Below the pieces are notes generated by a model, which saw only the letters and a program-made list of their open reading frames with translations, had not been told where the DNA came from and did no database searches. The translations under genes were made by a program, and so were the position numbers. A stretch of DNA of 64,000 bases from Bacteroidales bacterium (lineage in GTDB: Bacteria; Bacteroidota; Bacteroidia; Bacteroidales; VadinHA17), in the NCBI GenBank assembly GCA_017999895.1, contig JAGNKY010000007.1:1-64000 (forward strand). Reading direction: 5' to 3'. Shown piece by piece: positions 46,231 through 55,868 of the stretch; the stretch's first letter is position 1; the number at the start of each line of letters is the position of its first letter.

Positions 46231-47349
46231 ATGAATAAACTGAATATTAAAGAAGTACATACTAAGAAAGATTTACGTGATTTCATATATCTTCCAGAAA
46301 AAGTACATAAGAATAACAAAAATTGGCTTCCGCCACTCTATATAGATGAGTGGAATTTTTTTAATCCGGAAAAAAATAAATCGTTTCAGCAGGCCGATAC
46401 TGTGATGTATATTGCTTACCGTGGGAATATTCCTGTGGGAAGAATCATGGGCATTATTCACAGACTTTATAATAAGATTCACAATGAAGATTATGGCCGT
46501 TTTTCATTTATGGAATGTTATGAAGATCAGGAAATAGCTCATGCACTTCTCCAAAAAGTTGAAGAGTGGGCAAAAGAAAAGGGAATGGTAAAGCTTATTG
46601 GTCCACTTGGCTTTTCCGATAAAGACCCACAGGGTTTTCAGATAGAGGGATTTGAGTACCCGCAGTTTATTGCCAGCCCAAACAATGAGCCTTATCTTCC
46701 GGAAATGGTGGAAAAGGAAGGGTATATTAAAAAAATCGACCTTGTAAACTACTTCGTTCAAATGCCAGAAAAACTCCCTGAAGTATATAACCGTATTTCC
46801 CGAATTAAGAAAAACACATCTTTCAGTCTGGTTGAATTTAAATCAAAAAAGGAACTTAAGCCCTATGTAGTTCCTGCCCTCGAAGTTATGAACCAGACTT
46901 ATATGGATATTTATGGCTATGTCCCTTTGGATGATGAAGAGAAGAAAGAACTGGCTGCAAGGTATTTTCCCATCCTTGATCCTCATTTTGTAAAAATGGT
47001 AGAACATAATAATGAGGTTGTGGCTTTTATGGTGGGGATTCCCGATCCGAGCGCAGGTATTATTAAAGCAAAAGGACGACTTTTGCCTTTCGGCTTCTTT
47101 CATATACTCAAAGAGTCGAAAAATTCCAAAAGCCTTTTAATGTTACTTGGCGCCATAAAAAAAGAATTTCGGGAACAGGGGCTTGATGTAATGATGATAA
47201 CAAAAATGTACGAATCAGCCATAAGATATAAAATGCAAACAGTTAACAGTCACCTTATTCTCGAAACAAACAAAAGAACAAGGCATGAATTCGAAAGAGT
47301 TGGGGGAAAGGTGTCTAAAGTATTCCGAATTTATCAAAAGGATATTTAA
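46231..47349 (+). CDS. GNAT-like acyltransferase domain protein, function unknown
   Basis: The 372-residue protein opens KEVHTKKDLRDFIYLPEKVHK and has VMYIAYRGNIPVGRIMGIIHRLYN, like the acetyl-CoA-binding beta-strands of GNAT N-acetyltransferases, and a second, weaker GNAT-like half (EVVAFMVGIPDPS, FREQGLDVMMITKMYESA). The N-terminal half PLGFSDKDPQGFQIEGFEYPQFIASPNN is distinctive for this Bacteroidota family. Substrate unknown. It ends 17 bp before the convergent DUF3078 gene, so the two share one transcription end. Confidence 0.75.
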   Translation: MNKLNIKEVHTKKDLRDFIYLPEKVHKNNKNWLPPLYIDEWNFFNPEKNKSFQQADTVMYIAYRGNIPVGRIMGIIHRLYNKIHNEDYGRFSFMECYEDQEIAHALLQKVEEWAKEKGMVKLIGPLGFSDKDPQGFQIEGFEYPQFIASPNNEPYLPEMVEKEGYIKKIDLVNYFVQMPEKLPEVYNRISRIKKNTSFSLVEFKSKKELKPYVVPALEVMNQTYMDIYGYVPLDDEEKKELAARYFPILDPHFVKMVEHNNEVVAFMVGIPDPSAGIIKAKGRLLPFGFFHILKESKNSKSLLMLLGAIKKEFREQGLDVMMITKMYESAIRYKMQTVNSHLILETNKRTRHEFERVGGKVSKVFRIYQKDI

Positions 47350-47366
47350 GTTTTCTAAAGTCTTAT

Positions 47367-49139
47367 TCAAAACCTGAAAACAAACGACACACCAAGCAGT
47401 TCCTTAAATTGTATTCGTGCAGTCTTTTTAGGTTGACCATCCGTGTCATTTACTACGGTCTTAGTATCATCGTCAAAAATAAGGTGAGTATTAAGTCTTA
47501 AGTCAGTAAACCAGTTGAGCTGCACATTTAAAATCATCTCCCAGTCGATATCTATATTTTGAGGATTATGTGTATAGTTTGTAAAAAGCTGAATTCTATT
47601 GACCATGTTTATATTTTTCAACAAACGTAGCTCGCTATTTATCTGTGCACTGGCTCCCGGCTCATGTAGTGAGCGCCTATTTTTTGGAACTCCGTACTGA
47701 GTCTGGTCAATACCGGCAGTATCCGGAACAAATGTTGCCTTATATGATAACGGCGCAATATTTATCGAGGTTGTCTTATTTGGTTTGTAGTCGAGTCCCA
47801 GACCGAGTGTAAGTATGGCGGGATTGAAAAATTTTGATACTGGAATCGAATCGTTCGGATAATTATAACCTTTTGAAATTTGCGTTTTTAAAAGCATGGT
47901 AGCACTTATGTCGAACTTACCGAAAGCTTTGTGATTCAACTTTGAATTGGTTTCCAGAAGGTCGAGATTTTTTCTTATAGGTTTATCACCCGGCTTAATG
48001 AGACCGTATTTCAACCGAACAAAATTATTTGAAATAAGTTTCATCTCTTTATTCTCATAATTTGCAAAACTTGTAATATCCATTGTGGTAGAAATACTGT
48101 TTTCTCCTCCTTTAACCCAGTTCGACTGCATTGCCTGATTTAACACGAATGTTGCTTCCGATCGGAATTTCCAATATCGTGGTTTAACGTATATTTTATT
48201 TAATTCCTGAAGCTGCCGGCTATTTATCTCTTTAATATTAAGTTGTGCATCGGAAATATTTGTATGTTTCGCCAGTCTACGGAACATTATACCTTCTTCC
48301 AGATAAATACCTATAGTATCTCTTCCAATACTTCCCAGCCATACTGTCACCGAATCGTCATATTCGTTTCTCAGCCAGTACCGGCTCATCGTTTTGCTTT
48401 TTGAGTTGAGCCATATCGGAAGTTCATTGGAAGAAGTACCTTTAAATACAATTATCGTTGAATCTCTTTCCTCAATATAATCAGTTAATGCCTTTACTGC
48501 CGATAAAAGCGAATCACCGAGAAAAGGACTTTTGTAAACCTTAAAAGGATGTAATTCGGAAGGCGGTTTATATTCTTTCAATGTATCTTTAACAATCAAA
48601 AGACAAGTATCTTTCAATATTACGACAGAAGCAGGACTTAATATATTTTTACTCCTGGCAGTATCGGATTCGAGCGAATCAATCTTTTGAATATAAAAAA
48701 TGGAATCGGCAACCCTGGTAAATGAACCGGGAAGCACTACTGGAATTTTTACTCTTATTGTATCAAATACATAAAATTTTTCAGGAGGTATATTAATTGA
48801 ATCATAAGGGTATTTTTCAAGAAAAACCTTAAGCGAATCAAAAGGCTTGTTTGTAGCATAAAATAAAAGCTGCCCAATTGCAACTCGCAGCGGTTCTGAT
48901 AAATTCCTCCAGTAGCCCGAATTATATTTTTCCTGCAAGTATTTTATAGCTTCTTCAGTTGTAAACTTTATATCAGCCTTTGTCTGAACTGGCTTCACGT
49001 AAAAACCCATTTTAGAAAGAGAGTCCTTCAGAAGACTACTGTCTAATTCCTTTAACGGTAGTTCCTGACCCCATAAAAACGTTACAGAAAATAAAAAGCA
49101 TAACGTGGAAAAAAGAAAAAACGGCCTTTTCTTCATCAT
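47367..49139 (-). CDS. DUF3078-domain outer-membrane protein
   Basis: The 590-residue protein has an N-terminal signal (~1-25), a low-complexity Asp/Ser/Lys-rich middle, and a C-terminal DUF3078 beta-barrel-like region (EATFVLNQAMQSNWVKGGENSIS, LKYGLIKPGDKPIRKN, LGLGLDYKPNKTTSINIAP) ending in an aromatic residue (VSFVFRF), as outer-membrane barrels do. Function is unknown. Either of the two tandem ATGs (49139 or 49136) could be the start. Confidence 0.85.
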   Translation of the reverse strand: MMKKRPFFLFSTLCFLFSVTFLWGQELPLKELDSSLLKDSLSKMGFYVKPVQTKADIKFTTEEAIKYLQEKYNSGYWRNLSEPLRVAIGQLLFYATNKPFDSLKVFLEKYPYDSINIPPEKFYVFDTIRVKIPVVLPGSFTRVADSIFYIQKIDSLESDTARSKNILSPASVVILKDTCLLIVKDTLKEYKPPSELHPFKVYKSPFLGDSLLSAVKALTDYIEERDSTIIVFKGTSSNELPIWLNSKSKTMSRYWLRNEYDDSVTVWLGSIGRDTIGIYLEEGIMFRRLAKHTNISDAQLNIKEINSRQLQELNKIYVKPRYWKFRSEATFVLNQAMQSNWVKGGENSISTTMDITSFANYENKEMKLISNNFVRLKYGLIKPGDKPIRKNLDLLETNSKLNHKAFGKFDISATMLLKTQISKGYNYPNDSIPVSKFFNPAILTLGLGLDYKPNKTTSINIAPLSYKATFVPDTAGIDQTQYGVPKNRRSLHEPGASAQINSELRLLKNINMVNRIQLFTNYTHNPQNIDIDWEMILNVQLNWFTDLRLNTHLIFDDDTKTVVNDTDGQPKKTARIQFKELLGVSFVFRF

Positions 49140-49361
49140 GATAAGATTATTCTTTTATTTAATTTTTTTGCAAAATACACTTATTTTTTTAATTCTGTCT
49201 ATTCTCTCTCCCTCTTTTAAAGAGGATATGGAAATAACTTTTCTGAAATAAACCAGACACTTTAAAAATACTTGCATCTGAAAGAAAAAATGTTTTCGAA
49301 GGCTTCTTTGATAACGGCCGATTATTCATTTTCTTTGCCGTTTATTTCGTTTATATCTTCG

Positions 49362-50708
49362 ATGAAAGATCTCACAACCGGTTCAGAAGGAAAGCTTATA
49401 TTCTATTTTGCCGTTCCCATGCTAATTGGGAATATCTTTCAGCAGTTGTTCAACATTATTGACAGTATCATTGTAGGCAACTTCATCGGCAAGGAGGCGC
49501 TTGCTGCCGTTGGGGCGTCGTTCCCAATCATCTTTATTCTGGTCTCTCTTATTATCGGCATGGTTATGGGAACAACTGTGGTAATATCACAATATTTCGG
49601 TGCCGGTGAACTCGCGAAAGTGAAAGTGGCAATTGACACAATGTATATTTATACCTTTTTTGCATCTATTATACTTTCTATTGTCGGACTGGCATTCAGC
49701 GAGCCTCTGCTTCGTCTATTAAGACTTCCTGAGGAACTAATCCCTCCCGCCCTTCAATATATGCGTATCTATATATGCGGGATAATCCTTATATTCGGTT
49801 ATAGCGGCACAAGTGCGGCCTTGAGAGGGCTTGGCGATTCAAAAACTCCTTTATATTTCCTCATTGTGGCTATCATACTGAATATCATCCTTGTTATTGT
49901 TTTTGTCACTGTTTTTAAATGGGGAGTTGCAGGCGCAGCATTTGCTACAGTTATTTCAAATGGCGTAGCCTTCGTCCTTGCCGTTCTCTATCTGAACAGA
50001 ACACATAAAGTATTCAAATTAAAAATCAACGATATTCATTTCGATAAAGATGTATTTTTACAGAGCATGCGGATTGGCTTACCAAACGGCATACAGCAAA
50101 CTTTCCTTGCCCTTGGCGGACTCGCCTTAATAGGATTAATAAACGGATTCGGAACCGACGTTATTGCTGGATATACAATTGCCAGCAGGCTCGACTCTCT
50201 GGCAACCGTCCCTCCTATGTCTTTCTCCTCAGCTCTTTCAGCATTTACCGGACAAAATATTGGTGCCAACAAGCCGGAAAGAATAAAATCAGGACTTGCT
50301 TCCACTATGAAAATGATGACTTCAGTAACAATTGTCATGACATTGTTCATAGTTCTTACAAGCCGTCAATTATTGAGACTTTTTACAAGAGAAAACGAAG
50401 TCATTAATTATGGAGCACAGTTTCTCATGATAGTAAGCCCATTTTATTTGATACTTACTTTAATGTTTATCTATACCGGCGTTATGAGAGGAGCAGGCGA
50501 CTCTATTGTACCAATGCTTATATCACTTGCCTCATTATGGCTTATACGAATACCACTTGCATACATAATATCGGACAAATTTGGTGTGACGGGAATATGG
50601 TGGGCAATCCCTGCAGGGTGGATGGTCGGTCTGATTCTTTCTTACAGTTATTACAAAACCGGGCGATGGAAAAAGAAAAAAGTTGTTAAATATATCGAGG
50701 AGTTTTAA
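49362..50708 (+). CDS. MATE-family multidrug/metabolite efflux transporter
   Basis: The 448-residue protein has twelve predicted helices and the MATE start KDLTTGSEGKLIFYFAVPMLIGNIFQQLFNIIDSI, with PTALRGLGD-like (SAALRGLGDSKTPLYF) and GVMRGAGDSIVP repeats. It exports cationic compounds with Na+ or H+. The ATG at 49362 fits family length; the longer ORF to 49272 adds 30 residues with no family counterpart. Substrate not predictable. Confidence 0.93.
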   Translation: MKDLTTGSEGKLIFYFAVPMLIGNIFQQLFNIIDSIIVGNFIGKEALAAVGASFPIIFILVSLIIGMVMGTTVVISQYFGAGELAKVKVAIDTMYIYTFFASIILSIVGLAFSEPLLRLLRLPEELIPPALQYMRIYICGIILIFGYSGTSAALRGLGDSKTPLYFLIVAIILNIILVIVFVTVFKWGVAGAAFATVISNGVAFVLAVLYLNRTHKVFKLKINDIHFDKDVFLQSMRIGLPNGIQQTFLALGGLALIGLINGFGTDVIAGYTIASRLDSLATVPPMSFSSALSAFTGQNIGANKPERIKSGLASTMKMMTSVTIVMTLFIVLTSRQLLRLFTRENEVINYGAQFLMIVSPFYLILTLMFIYTGVMRGAGDSIVPMLISLASLWLIRIPLAYIISDKFGVTGIWWAIPAGWMVGLILSYSYYKTGRWKKKKVVKYIEEF

Positions 50709-50750
50709 ATTTACTTCACTATTATTTATTACAAAAATCATTTAATTGAG

Positions 50751-51626
50751 ATGATAAAATCAATGACTGGCTTCGGTAAGGCAACGGCCGAAACATCACG
50801 TAGAAAAATAACGGTTGAAATCAGGTCTCTTAATTCCAAACAGCTTGATATTGTCACAAGGTTACCTCTACTACTGAGGGACAAGGAACCTGAAATAAGA
50901 AATATTTTAAGCCAGAGTTTGGAAAGGGGGAAAATAGACATAGCTATTTTTTTCGATGCTTTTGATAATGAATCATTTTCTTTAATCAATAAACCAGCAA
51001 TCAAAAGCTATTATGCACAGATGACCGAAATAGCAGAAGAGCTTGGAATTGAACTTACCGAACAAGCTTTAATTTCTATACTCCGTCTCCCGGATACTCT
51101 GCACCCTGAAAAACAGGAGATCGAAGAGGAAGACTGGAAAATTTTAGTCGATCTCATTAACGAGGCAATAAATGTACTCGACCGGTTTCGGATTGAGGAG
51201 GGGAAAGCTCTTGAAAAAGATATAGTAAATTCTATTAACAAAATATTAAAATCAATTGATTTTATACAAGAACTGGAACCTGCCAGGATTGAAAAAGAAA
51301 GAAAAAAACTTGTTATGTTACTTGAGGAAAACATTCAGCCGGATAAAATTGACAAAAACCGGTTGGAACAGGAAATAATTTATTACATTGAAAAACTCGA
51401 TATAAATGAGGAAAAAGTAAGGCTGAAACAGCATTGCGATTATTTCCTTGAAATGCTATCGTCGCCTTCGTCAAACGGGAAGCTTCTTGGTTTCATCGCA
51501 CAGGAAATAGGAAGGGAAATAAATACCATTGGCTCAAAAGCTAATGACGTCGCAATACAGAAGATAGTTGTAAATATGAAAAATGAACTGGAAAAAGTTA
51601 AGGAACAATTACTTAATATATTGTAG
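50751..51626 (+). CDS. yicC: YicC-family endoribonuclease
   Basis: The 291-residue protein opens MIKSMTGFGKATAE and has NSKQLDIVTRLP, the YicC_N domain, and ends with the DUF1732 segment (INTIGSKANDVAIQKIVVNMKNELEKVKEQLLNIL). YicC-family proteins are RNases acting on small RNAs or mRNAs. Its stop is 39 bp before gmk, and gmk-yicC pairs are widespread in bacteria, which supports co-regulation. Confidence 0.93.
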   Translation: MIKSMTGFGKATAETSRRKITVEIRSLNSKQLDIVTRLPLLLRDKEPEIRNILSQSLERGKIDIAIFFDAFDNESFSLINKPAIKSYYAQMTEIAEELGIELTEQALISILRLPDTLHPEKQEIEEEDWKILVDLINEAINVLDRFRIEEGKALEKDIVNSINKILKSIDFIQELEPARIEKERKKLVMLLEENIQPDKIDKNRLEQEIIYYIEKLDINEEKVRLKQHCDYFLEMLSSPSSNGKLLGFIAQEIGREINTIGSKANDVAIQKIVVNMKNELEKVKEQLLNIL

Positions 51627-51665
51627 AAATATTGATTATAGATAATAATTCAATTACAATCAGGT

Positions 51666-52232
51666 TTGGAACGTAAAGCAATTATAATTTCGGCTCCTTC
51701 CGGAGCAGGCAAATCAACAATCGCAAGTCATCTTCTTGCAAGTGGGTTGAATCTGGAATTTTCGGTTTCGGCTACAACAAGGCAACCAAGAGGAAATGAA
51801 AAGAACGGTAAAGATTACTATTTTCTTACTACTGAAGAGTTCAGAGAAAAAATTAAAAATGGAGAATTTGTGGAATGGGAGGAAGTTTATGAAGGTCAAT
51901 TTTATGGAACCCTCAAAAGCGAGCTTGAAAGAATATGGAATAAAGGTAAGAATGTTCTATTCGATGTTGATGTGAAAGGCGGCATTTCTCTAAAAAATAT
52001 TTTTGGGCCTCATGCATTATCTGTATTTATTATGCCTCCGTCTGTGGAAGAACTCGAAAAACGACTTATAAAAAGGGGAACCGACAGCCCGGAAAAAATA
52101 AAAATCAGAGTTGAAAAAGCAAAGATAGAAATGAAATATGCAGATTTTTTCGATGTGATAATTATTAATGATGATCTGGAAAAAGCAAAACAGGAAGCAT
52201 ATTCTGTTGTCAGTAAATTTTTAAACTCATGA
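51666..52232 (+). CDS. gmk: Guanylate kinase
   Basis: The 188-residue protein has the P-loop SAPSGAGKST at residues ~9-18, ATTRQPRGNEKNGKDYYF (GMP-binding), FVEWEEVYEGQFYGT and FDVDVKGG. It phosphorylates GMP to GDP with ATP. The start is TTG at 51666; the next in-frame ATG lies far downstream inside the domain and an upstream stop precedes it, so the TTG is used. It overlaps nadD by 4 bp (ATGA). Confidence 0.95.
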   Translation: MERKAIIISAPSGAGKSTIASHLLASGLNLEFSVSATTRQPRGNEKNGKDYYFLTTEEFREKIKNGEFVEWEEVYEGQFYGTLKSELERIWNKGKNVLFDVDVKGGISLKNIFGPHALSVFIMPPSVEELEKRLIKRGTDSPEKIKIRVEKAKIEMKYADFFDVIIINDDLEKAKQEAYSVVSKFLNS

Positions 52233-52834
52233 CAAAAAAGACTCTTACAGGCCTCTTTTTTGGCTCTTTCAATCCTATACATATAGGCCATATTGCTATA
52301 GCAGGTTATATGGCTGAATATACAGAACTCGATCAGATATGGTTTGTTGTTAGCCCACAGAATCCTCTGAAAAATAAAAAAACACTTTTATCTGATCGTG
52401 ATCGGCTATATATGGTTGAACTTGCAATAAACAAAAATGAAAAATTCAGAGCATGCGATATTGAATTCAACCTGCCGGCTCCAAATTATACTATCGACAC
52501 GATTACTTATCTCAAAGAAAAACATCCCAATAACGAATTTTCAATTATAATGGGAGAGGACAATTTATATACTCTTCATAAATGGAAAAATGCAAAAGAG
52601 CTTGTAAAACAATGCCATATTTATGTTTATCCCCGCAAAAATTCATTCAGGCCTCCGCACCCACTTCTTGATGAGATACTCGAAATTGCACATATAACAT
52701 TTGTAAATGCACCCATTATTGAAATTTCAGGAACGTTCATTCGTAATGGCATAAAAGCGAAGAAAGACATGTCATATTTCCTTCACCCTGCAGTATGGAA
52801 ATATATCCAGGAGATGAATTTCTACAGTAAGTAA
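52229..52834 (+). CDS. nadD: Nicotinate-nucleotide adenylyltransferase
   Basis: The 201-residue protein has the HxGH nucleotidyltransferase motif in GLFFGSFNPIHIGHIAIA, WFVVSPQNPLKNKKTL, EFSIIMGEDNLYTLHKWK and the closing ISGTFIRNGI (ISSTxIR-type). It makes nicotinate adenine dinucleotide in NAD biosynthesis. Translation is coupled to gmk by the 4-bp overlap. It is convergent with the 2-oxoacid oxidoreductase operon. Confidence 0.95.
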   Translation: MTKKTLTGLFFGSFNPIHIGHIAIAGYMAEYTELDQIWFVVSPQNPLKNKKTLLSDRDRLYMVELAINKNEKFRACDIEFNLPAPNYTIDTITYLKEKHPNNEFSIIMGEDNLYTLHKWKNAKELVKQCHIYVYPRKNSFRPPHPLLDEILEIAHITFVNAPIIEISGTFIRNGIKAKKDMSYFLHPAVWKYIQEMNFYSK

Positions 52835-52867
52835 TCTCTCGCCTCTTCCCTCCTTCGCCTTAATCCA

Positions 52868-53410
52868 TCAAACTCTCCTTATAATCTCCATACCTCTTTT
52901 AAGGGCGGCTTCATTCTCAGGGATCATCTTATGATATCTTTCCGGCAGGGTTTCTTTTAATCCTTTAATTACATTTTCAGGTTCCAGTAAAGGCTTTACT
53001 TTCAAAAATCCTCCGAGAACAATCATATTAGCAGTTCTTGGGCTTTTTAAACGTGAAGCCTCTTCAACCGCATCGATTCTGTATATTGTAATATCTTTTC
53101 TTACAGGATGTCGAATAATACCGTTACTGTCATAGATAAGTATACCTCCGGGTTTGACCGCATTCTCGAATTTGTCCATCGATTGCTGGTTCAGGATAAT
53201 GGCAGTATCAAACTTTCTGAGTATCGGTGAGCTTATTCTTTCCGTGCTGATTATTACTGTAACATTTGCAGTACCTCCCCGCATTTCAGGGCCGTATGAA
53301 GGCATCCAGCTTACTTCCATGCCCTGCATGAGGGCAGCATAAGCCATAATCTTTCCCATCGAAAGCACACCCTGGCCTCCGAAACCTGCTATTATAATCT
53401 CTTCAGTCAT
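52868..53410 (-). CDS. 2-oxoacid:ferredoxin oxidoreductase gamma subunit
   Basis: The 180-residue protein is a pyruvate/ketoisovalerate oxidoreductase gamma domain: EEIIIAGFGGQGVLSMGKIMAYAA at the start, SWMPSYGPEMRGGTANVTVIIS and NMIVLGGFLK. In the POR/KOR superfamily this domain forms a heterotetramer or fusion with alpha, beta and delta subunits. It is the last gene of the minus-strand operon, 8 bp after the beta subunit gene. Confidence 0.92.
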   Translation of the reverse strand: MTEEIIIAGFGGQGVLSMGKIMAYAALMQGMEVSWMPSYGPEMRGGTANVTVIISTERISSPILRKFDTAIILNQQSMDKFENAVKPGGILIYDSNGIIRHPVRKDITIYRIDAVEEASRLKSPRTANMIVLGGFLKVKPLLEPENVIKGLKETLPERYHKMIPENEAALKRGMEIIRRV

Positions 53411-53418
53411 TGTATTGT

Positions 53419-54240
53419 TTATAATGGTGATTCTTGTTCTTTATTTTTTGTCTTTTTAATATCCTCTTGAGGAACTTTCAAGTCACCCGGAGGATAAAAT
53501 GGAAACATATTTTCTTCCATCCATTTATTAGATTCTACAGGTGTCATTCTCCATCCGGACGGACAGTTGGAAACAATTTCAATAAAGCATGTACCCATGT
53601 TTTTTTTCTGATATTCAACGGCTTTTTTTAATGCCTTCTTTGTTTTCCGTACAGCGGCAGGAGTATGGACACTCTGGCGTGTAACATAGCATGTCCCGGG
53701 CAATAAGGCAACCAGTTCGGTCAGCTTAACAGGATTCCCCATTGTCTTAACATCTCTTCCGTAAGGAGATGTTGTAGTCTTCATCCCTGGTATTGTTGTC
53801 GGTGCCATTTGTCCGCCTGTCATTCCATAGATAGCATTATTTATGAATATTATCAGAATATTCTCACCTCTGTTGCATGCATGAATAGATTCGGATGTTC
53901 CTATAGCTGCCAGATCGCCGTCACCCTGATAGGTGAAAACAAATTTTTCGGGCATCAATCGTTTTATGGCCGTAGCAATGGCTGGAGCTCGACCATGTGC
54001 AGCTTCCTGGATATCGATATCCATGAAATCATACATAATAACCGCACATCCCACGGGGCAAACTCCGATAGTCTCGCTTTGCAATCCTTCTTCTTCCAGA
54101 ACTTCGGCCAGTATCCTATGAGCCGTGCCATGTCCGCATCCCGGACAGTAAGAAAAAGGTTTATCAGTTAAAAGTGATGATTTTTTATAAACCAGATTTT
54201 CGGGTTTTATTATTTCTTTTATTCCGGTTACTGTTTTCAT
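53419..54240 (-). CDS. 2-oxoacid:ferredoxin oxidoreductase beta subunit (TPP-binding)
   Basis: The 273-residue protein has the CoA/TPP signs of the beta subunit: SYCPGCGHGTAHRIL (the CxxC of the family), GDGDLAAIGTSESIHACNRGENI with the TPP-Mg motif, NNAIYGMTGGQMAPTTIPG, and ends in a lysine-rich tail. It decarboxylates 2-oxoacids with thiamine pyrophosphate. The start is 2 bp from the alpha subunit stop. Whether the substrate is 2-oxoglutarate or branched-chain 2-oxoacids cannot be separated from sequence alone. Confidence 0.93.
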   Translation of the reverse strand: MKTVTGIKEIIKPENLVYKKSSLLTDKPFSYCPGCGHGTAHRILAEVLEEEGLQSETIGVCPVGCAVIMYDFMDIDIQEAAHGRAPAIATAIKRLMPEKFVFTYQGDGDLAAIGTSESIHACNRGENILIIFINNAIYGMTGGQMAPTTIPGMKTTTSPYGRDVKTMGNPVKLTELVALLPGTCYVTRQSVHTPAAVRKTKKALKKAVEYQKKNMGTCFIEIVSNCPSGWRMTPVESNKWMEENMFPFYPPGDLKVPQEDIKKTKNKEQESPL

Positions 54241-54242
54241 AT

Positions 54243-55307
54243 TTATTGCAATTTTGATTTCAGATTTTCAAGCACTTCCTCAGGCTCGGTAATAACTCCT
54301 CCTACGCGGCCAAAATGGCTTACATCCGTTATACCATTTACAGCAAGCATAACATCTTCAACCATCTGCCCGGCGCTCATCTCGACCGATATAATATGTT
54401 TCATACGGCATGAGAGTTCTCTTATCCTTTTCGAAGGAAAAGGATAAAGAGTTATCGGCCTCAGTAATCCAACCTTTATTCCTTCATTACGCGCAAGCTG
54501 AATAGTTTTAAGGCATACTCTTGCACTGGTGCCGTAAGCAACTAAAAGGTAATCCGCATCATCAGTATTAATTTCTTCATATTTTACTTCATTGTTCTCA
54601 ATCTGCCTATACTTCTCTATAAGCCTTAAAACTCGTCTTTCCTGCGCATACTGGTCGAGATCGAGAGAGGTAATAATGTTTCGATTTCTTTCAGGTGTTT
54701 TGCCGGTTGTCGCCCATTCAGGAAATGTTTTTGACCTTTCTTTAGGCGGCTTCAGATATACTTTTTCCATCATCTGTCCGATGGCGCCGTCAGAAAGTAT
54801 CATTACAGGGTTCCGATATTTAAAAGCAAGATCAAAAGCAATTTCAACGAAATCGGCCATTTCCTGTACCGACGCGGGGGCAAGCACAATAAGATGATAA
54901 TCGCCATGTCCGCCACCTTTACATGCCTGGAAATAATCTGACTGAGCAGGTTGTATTGTACCAAGCCCGGGGCCCCCTCTTACAACGTTGACAATAAGGC
55001 ATGGAAGCTCTGCACCTGCTATATATGAAATACCCTCCTGAAAAAGGCTTATGCCGGGAGAGGACGATGAAGTCATAACCTTTTTCCCACATGCTGCTCC
55101 CCCGTAAACAGCATTGATAGCTGCCAGTTCGCTCTCGACCTGAAGAACAACCATACCTGTAGTTTTCCCAGGGTTCGACGCCATAAGATATTCCAATACT
55201 TCACTCTGTGGTGTGATGGGGTATCCAAAATAACCATCAACACCGGCTCTGATCGCTGCTTCGGCTAAAGCCTCGTTTCCCTTCATAAGTCTAAGTTCAT
55301 TTTCCAT
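54243..55307 (-). CDS. vorB: 2-oxoacid:ferredoxin oxidoreductase alpha subunit (VorB-like)
   Basis: The 354-residue protein opens MKGNEALAEAAIRAGVDGYFGYPITPQSEVLEYL and contains VVLQVESELAAINAVYGGAACGKKVMTSSSSPG, which is the TPP pyrimidine-binding half, then LVNVVRGGPGLGTIQPAQSDYFQACKGGGHGDY and a transketolase-C-like end with LLRPITLYPFP. The GGGHGDY segment is typical of VorB/KorA. It couples oxidative decarboxylation to reduced ferredoxin and acyl-CoA formation. It stands 5 bp after the ferredoxin gene. Confidence 0.92.
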   Translation of the reverse strand: MENELRLMKGNEALAEAAIRAGVDGYFGYPITPQSEVLEYLMASNPGKTTGMVVLQVESELAAINAVYGGAACGKKVMTSSSSPGISLFQEGISYIAGAELPCLIVNVVRGGPGLGTIQPAQSDYFQACKGGGHGDYHLIVLAPASVQEMADFVEIAFDLAFKYRNPVMILSDGAIGQMMEKVYLKPPKERSKTFPEWATTGKTPERNRNIITSLDLDQYAQERRVLRLIEKYRQIENNEVKYEEINTDDADYLLVAYGTSARVCLKTIQLARNEGIKVGLLRPITLYPFPSKRIRELSCRMKHIISVEMSAGQMVEDVMLAVNGITDVSHFGRVGGVITEPEEVLENLKSKLQ

Positions 55308-55312
55308 CTCTT

Positions 55313-55537
55313 TTATATTTTCTTTTTATATACCGTAATAACTCCATCGGGACAAACTATTGCACAGTTTGCACAGCCATTACAAAGATCCGGGATCGCA
55401 GGATATGCATAATTATAACCTTTGCTGTTTACTTCAGTAGAAAGAGCAATTACTTTTGTAGGACAGGTGTAAATGCATAATTCACACCCTTTGCAGTGTT
55501 CAACATCAATAACAATACTTCCCTTAATTTTTGCCAT
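55313..55537 (-). CDS. 4Fe-4S dicluster ferredoxin subunit of the 2-oxoacid oxidoreductase (delta)
   Basis: The 74-residue protein has two CxxCxxCxxxCP cluster motifs (CKGCELCIYTCPTKV and CNGCANCAIVCPDGV) and no further domain. It accepts electrons from the alpha/beta pair. It lies 10 bp after the 106-residue gene and 5 bp before the alpha subunit gene. Confidence 0.94.
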   Translation of the reverse strand: MAKIKGSIVIDVEHCKGCELCIYTCPTKVIALSTEVNSKGYNYAYPAIPDLCNGCANCAIVCPDGVITVYKKKI

Positions 55538-55547
55538 ATTAATTATT

Positions 55548-55868
55548 TTAATTATTTACCGGATGGTCGATATCAAATTTTCCAAGCCGTTGTTCAGGTT
55601 CATCAAATTGATCGCACGTTACACTCGATAAACAAACACTCAAACCTTCAATACTCTGACCTGAATAACTGAAAATCTTCGAGCACGAAACTAAAATTAT
55701 GTAGTCTTTTGTATAATGAGCCACAGTAAACTGGTAAGTCAACTTGCCCGAAACAGATTTTTTGATACTGGATTTGCTAATTTCTTCAATTCCGGCTTCT
55801 TTAATGATCCTTCTTACTACCAGAGGATCAACAAGTGTATGCCTTATATTGTTTTCTTCCTCCGACAT
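55548..55868 (-). CDS. Uncharacterised 106-residue protein leading the 2-oxoacid oxidoreductase operon
   Basis: I do not recognise this protein. It begins MSEEENNIRHTLVDPLVVRRIIKEAGI, is soluble and acidic, and has a central YQFTVAHYTKDYIILVSCSKIF segment with two nearby cysteines and a C-terminal CLSSVTCDQFDEPEQRLGKFD stretch, which might bind metal. It is first in the operon, 10 bp before the ferredoxin gene. A regulatory or assembly role for the oxidoreductase is possible from position only. Confidence 0.7.
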   Translation of the reverse strand: MSEEENNIRHTLVDPLVVRRIIKEAGIEEISKSSIKKSVSGKLTYQFTVAHYTKDYIILVSCSKIFSYSGQSIEGLSVCLSSVTCDQFDEPEQRLGKFDIDHPVNN

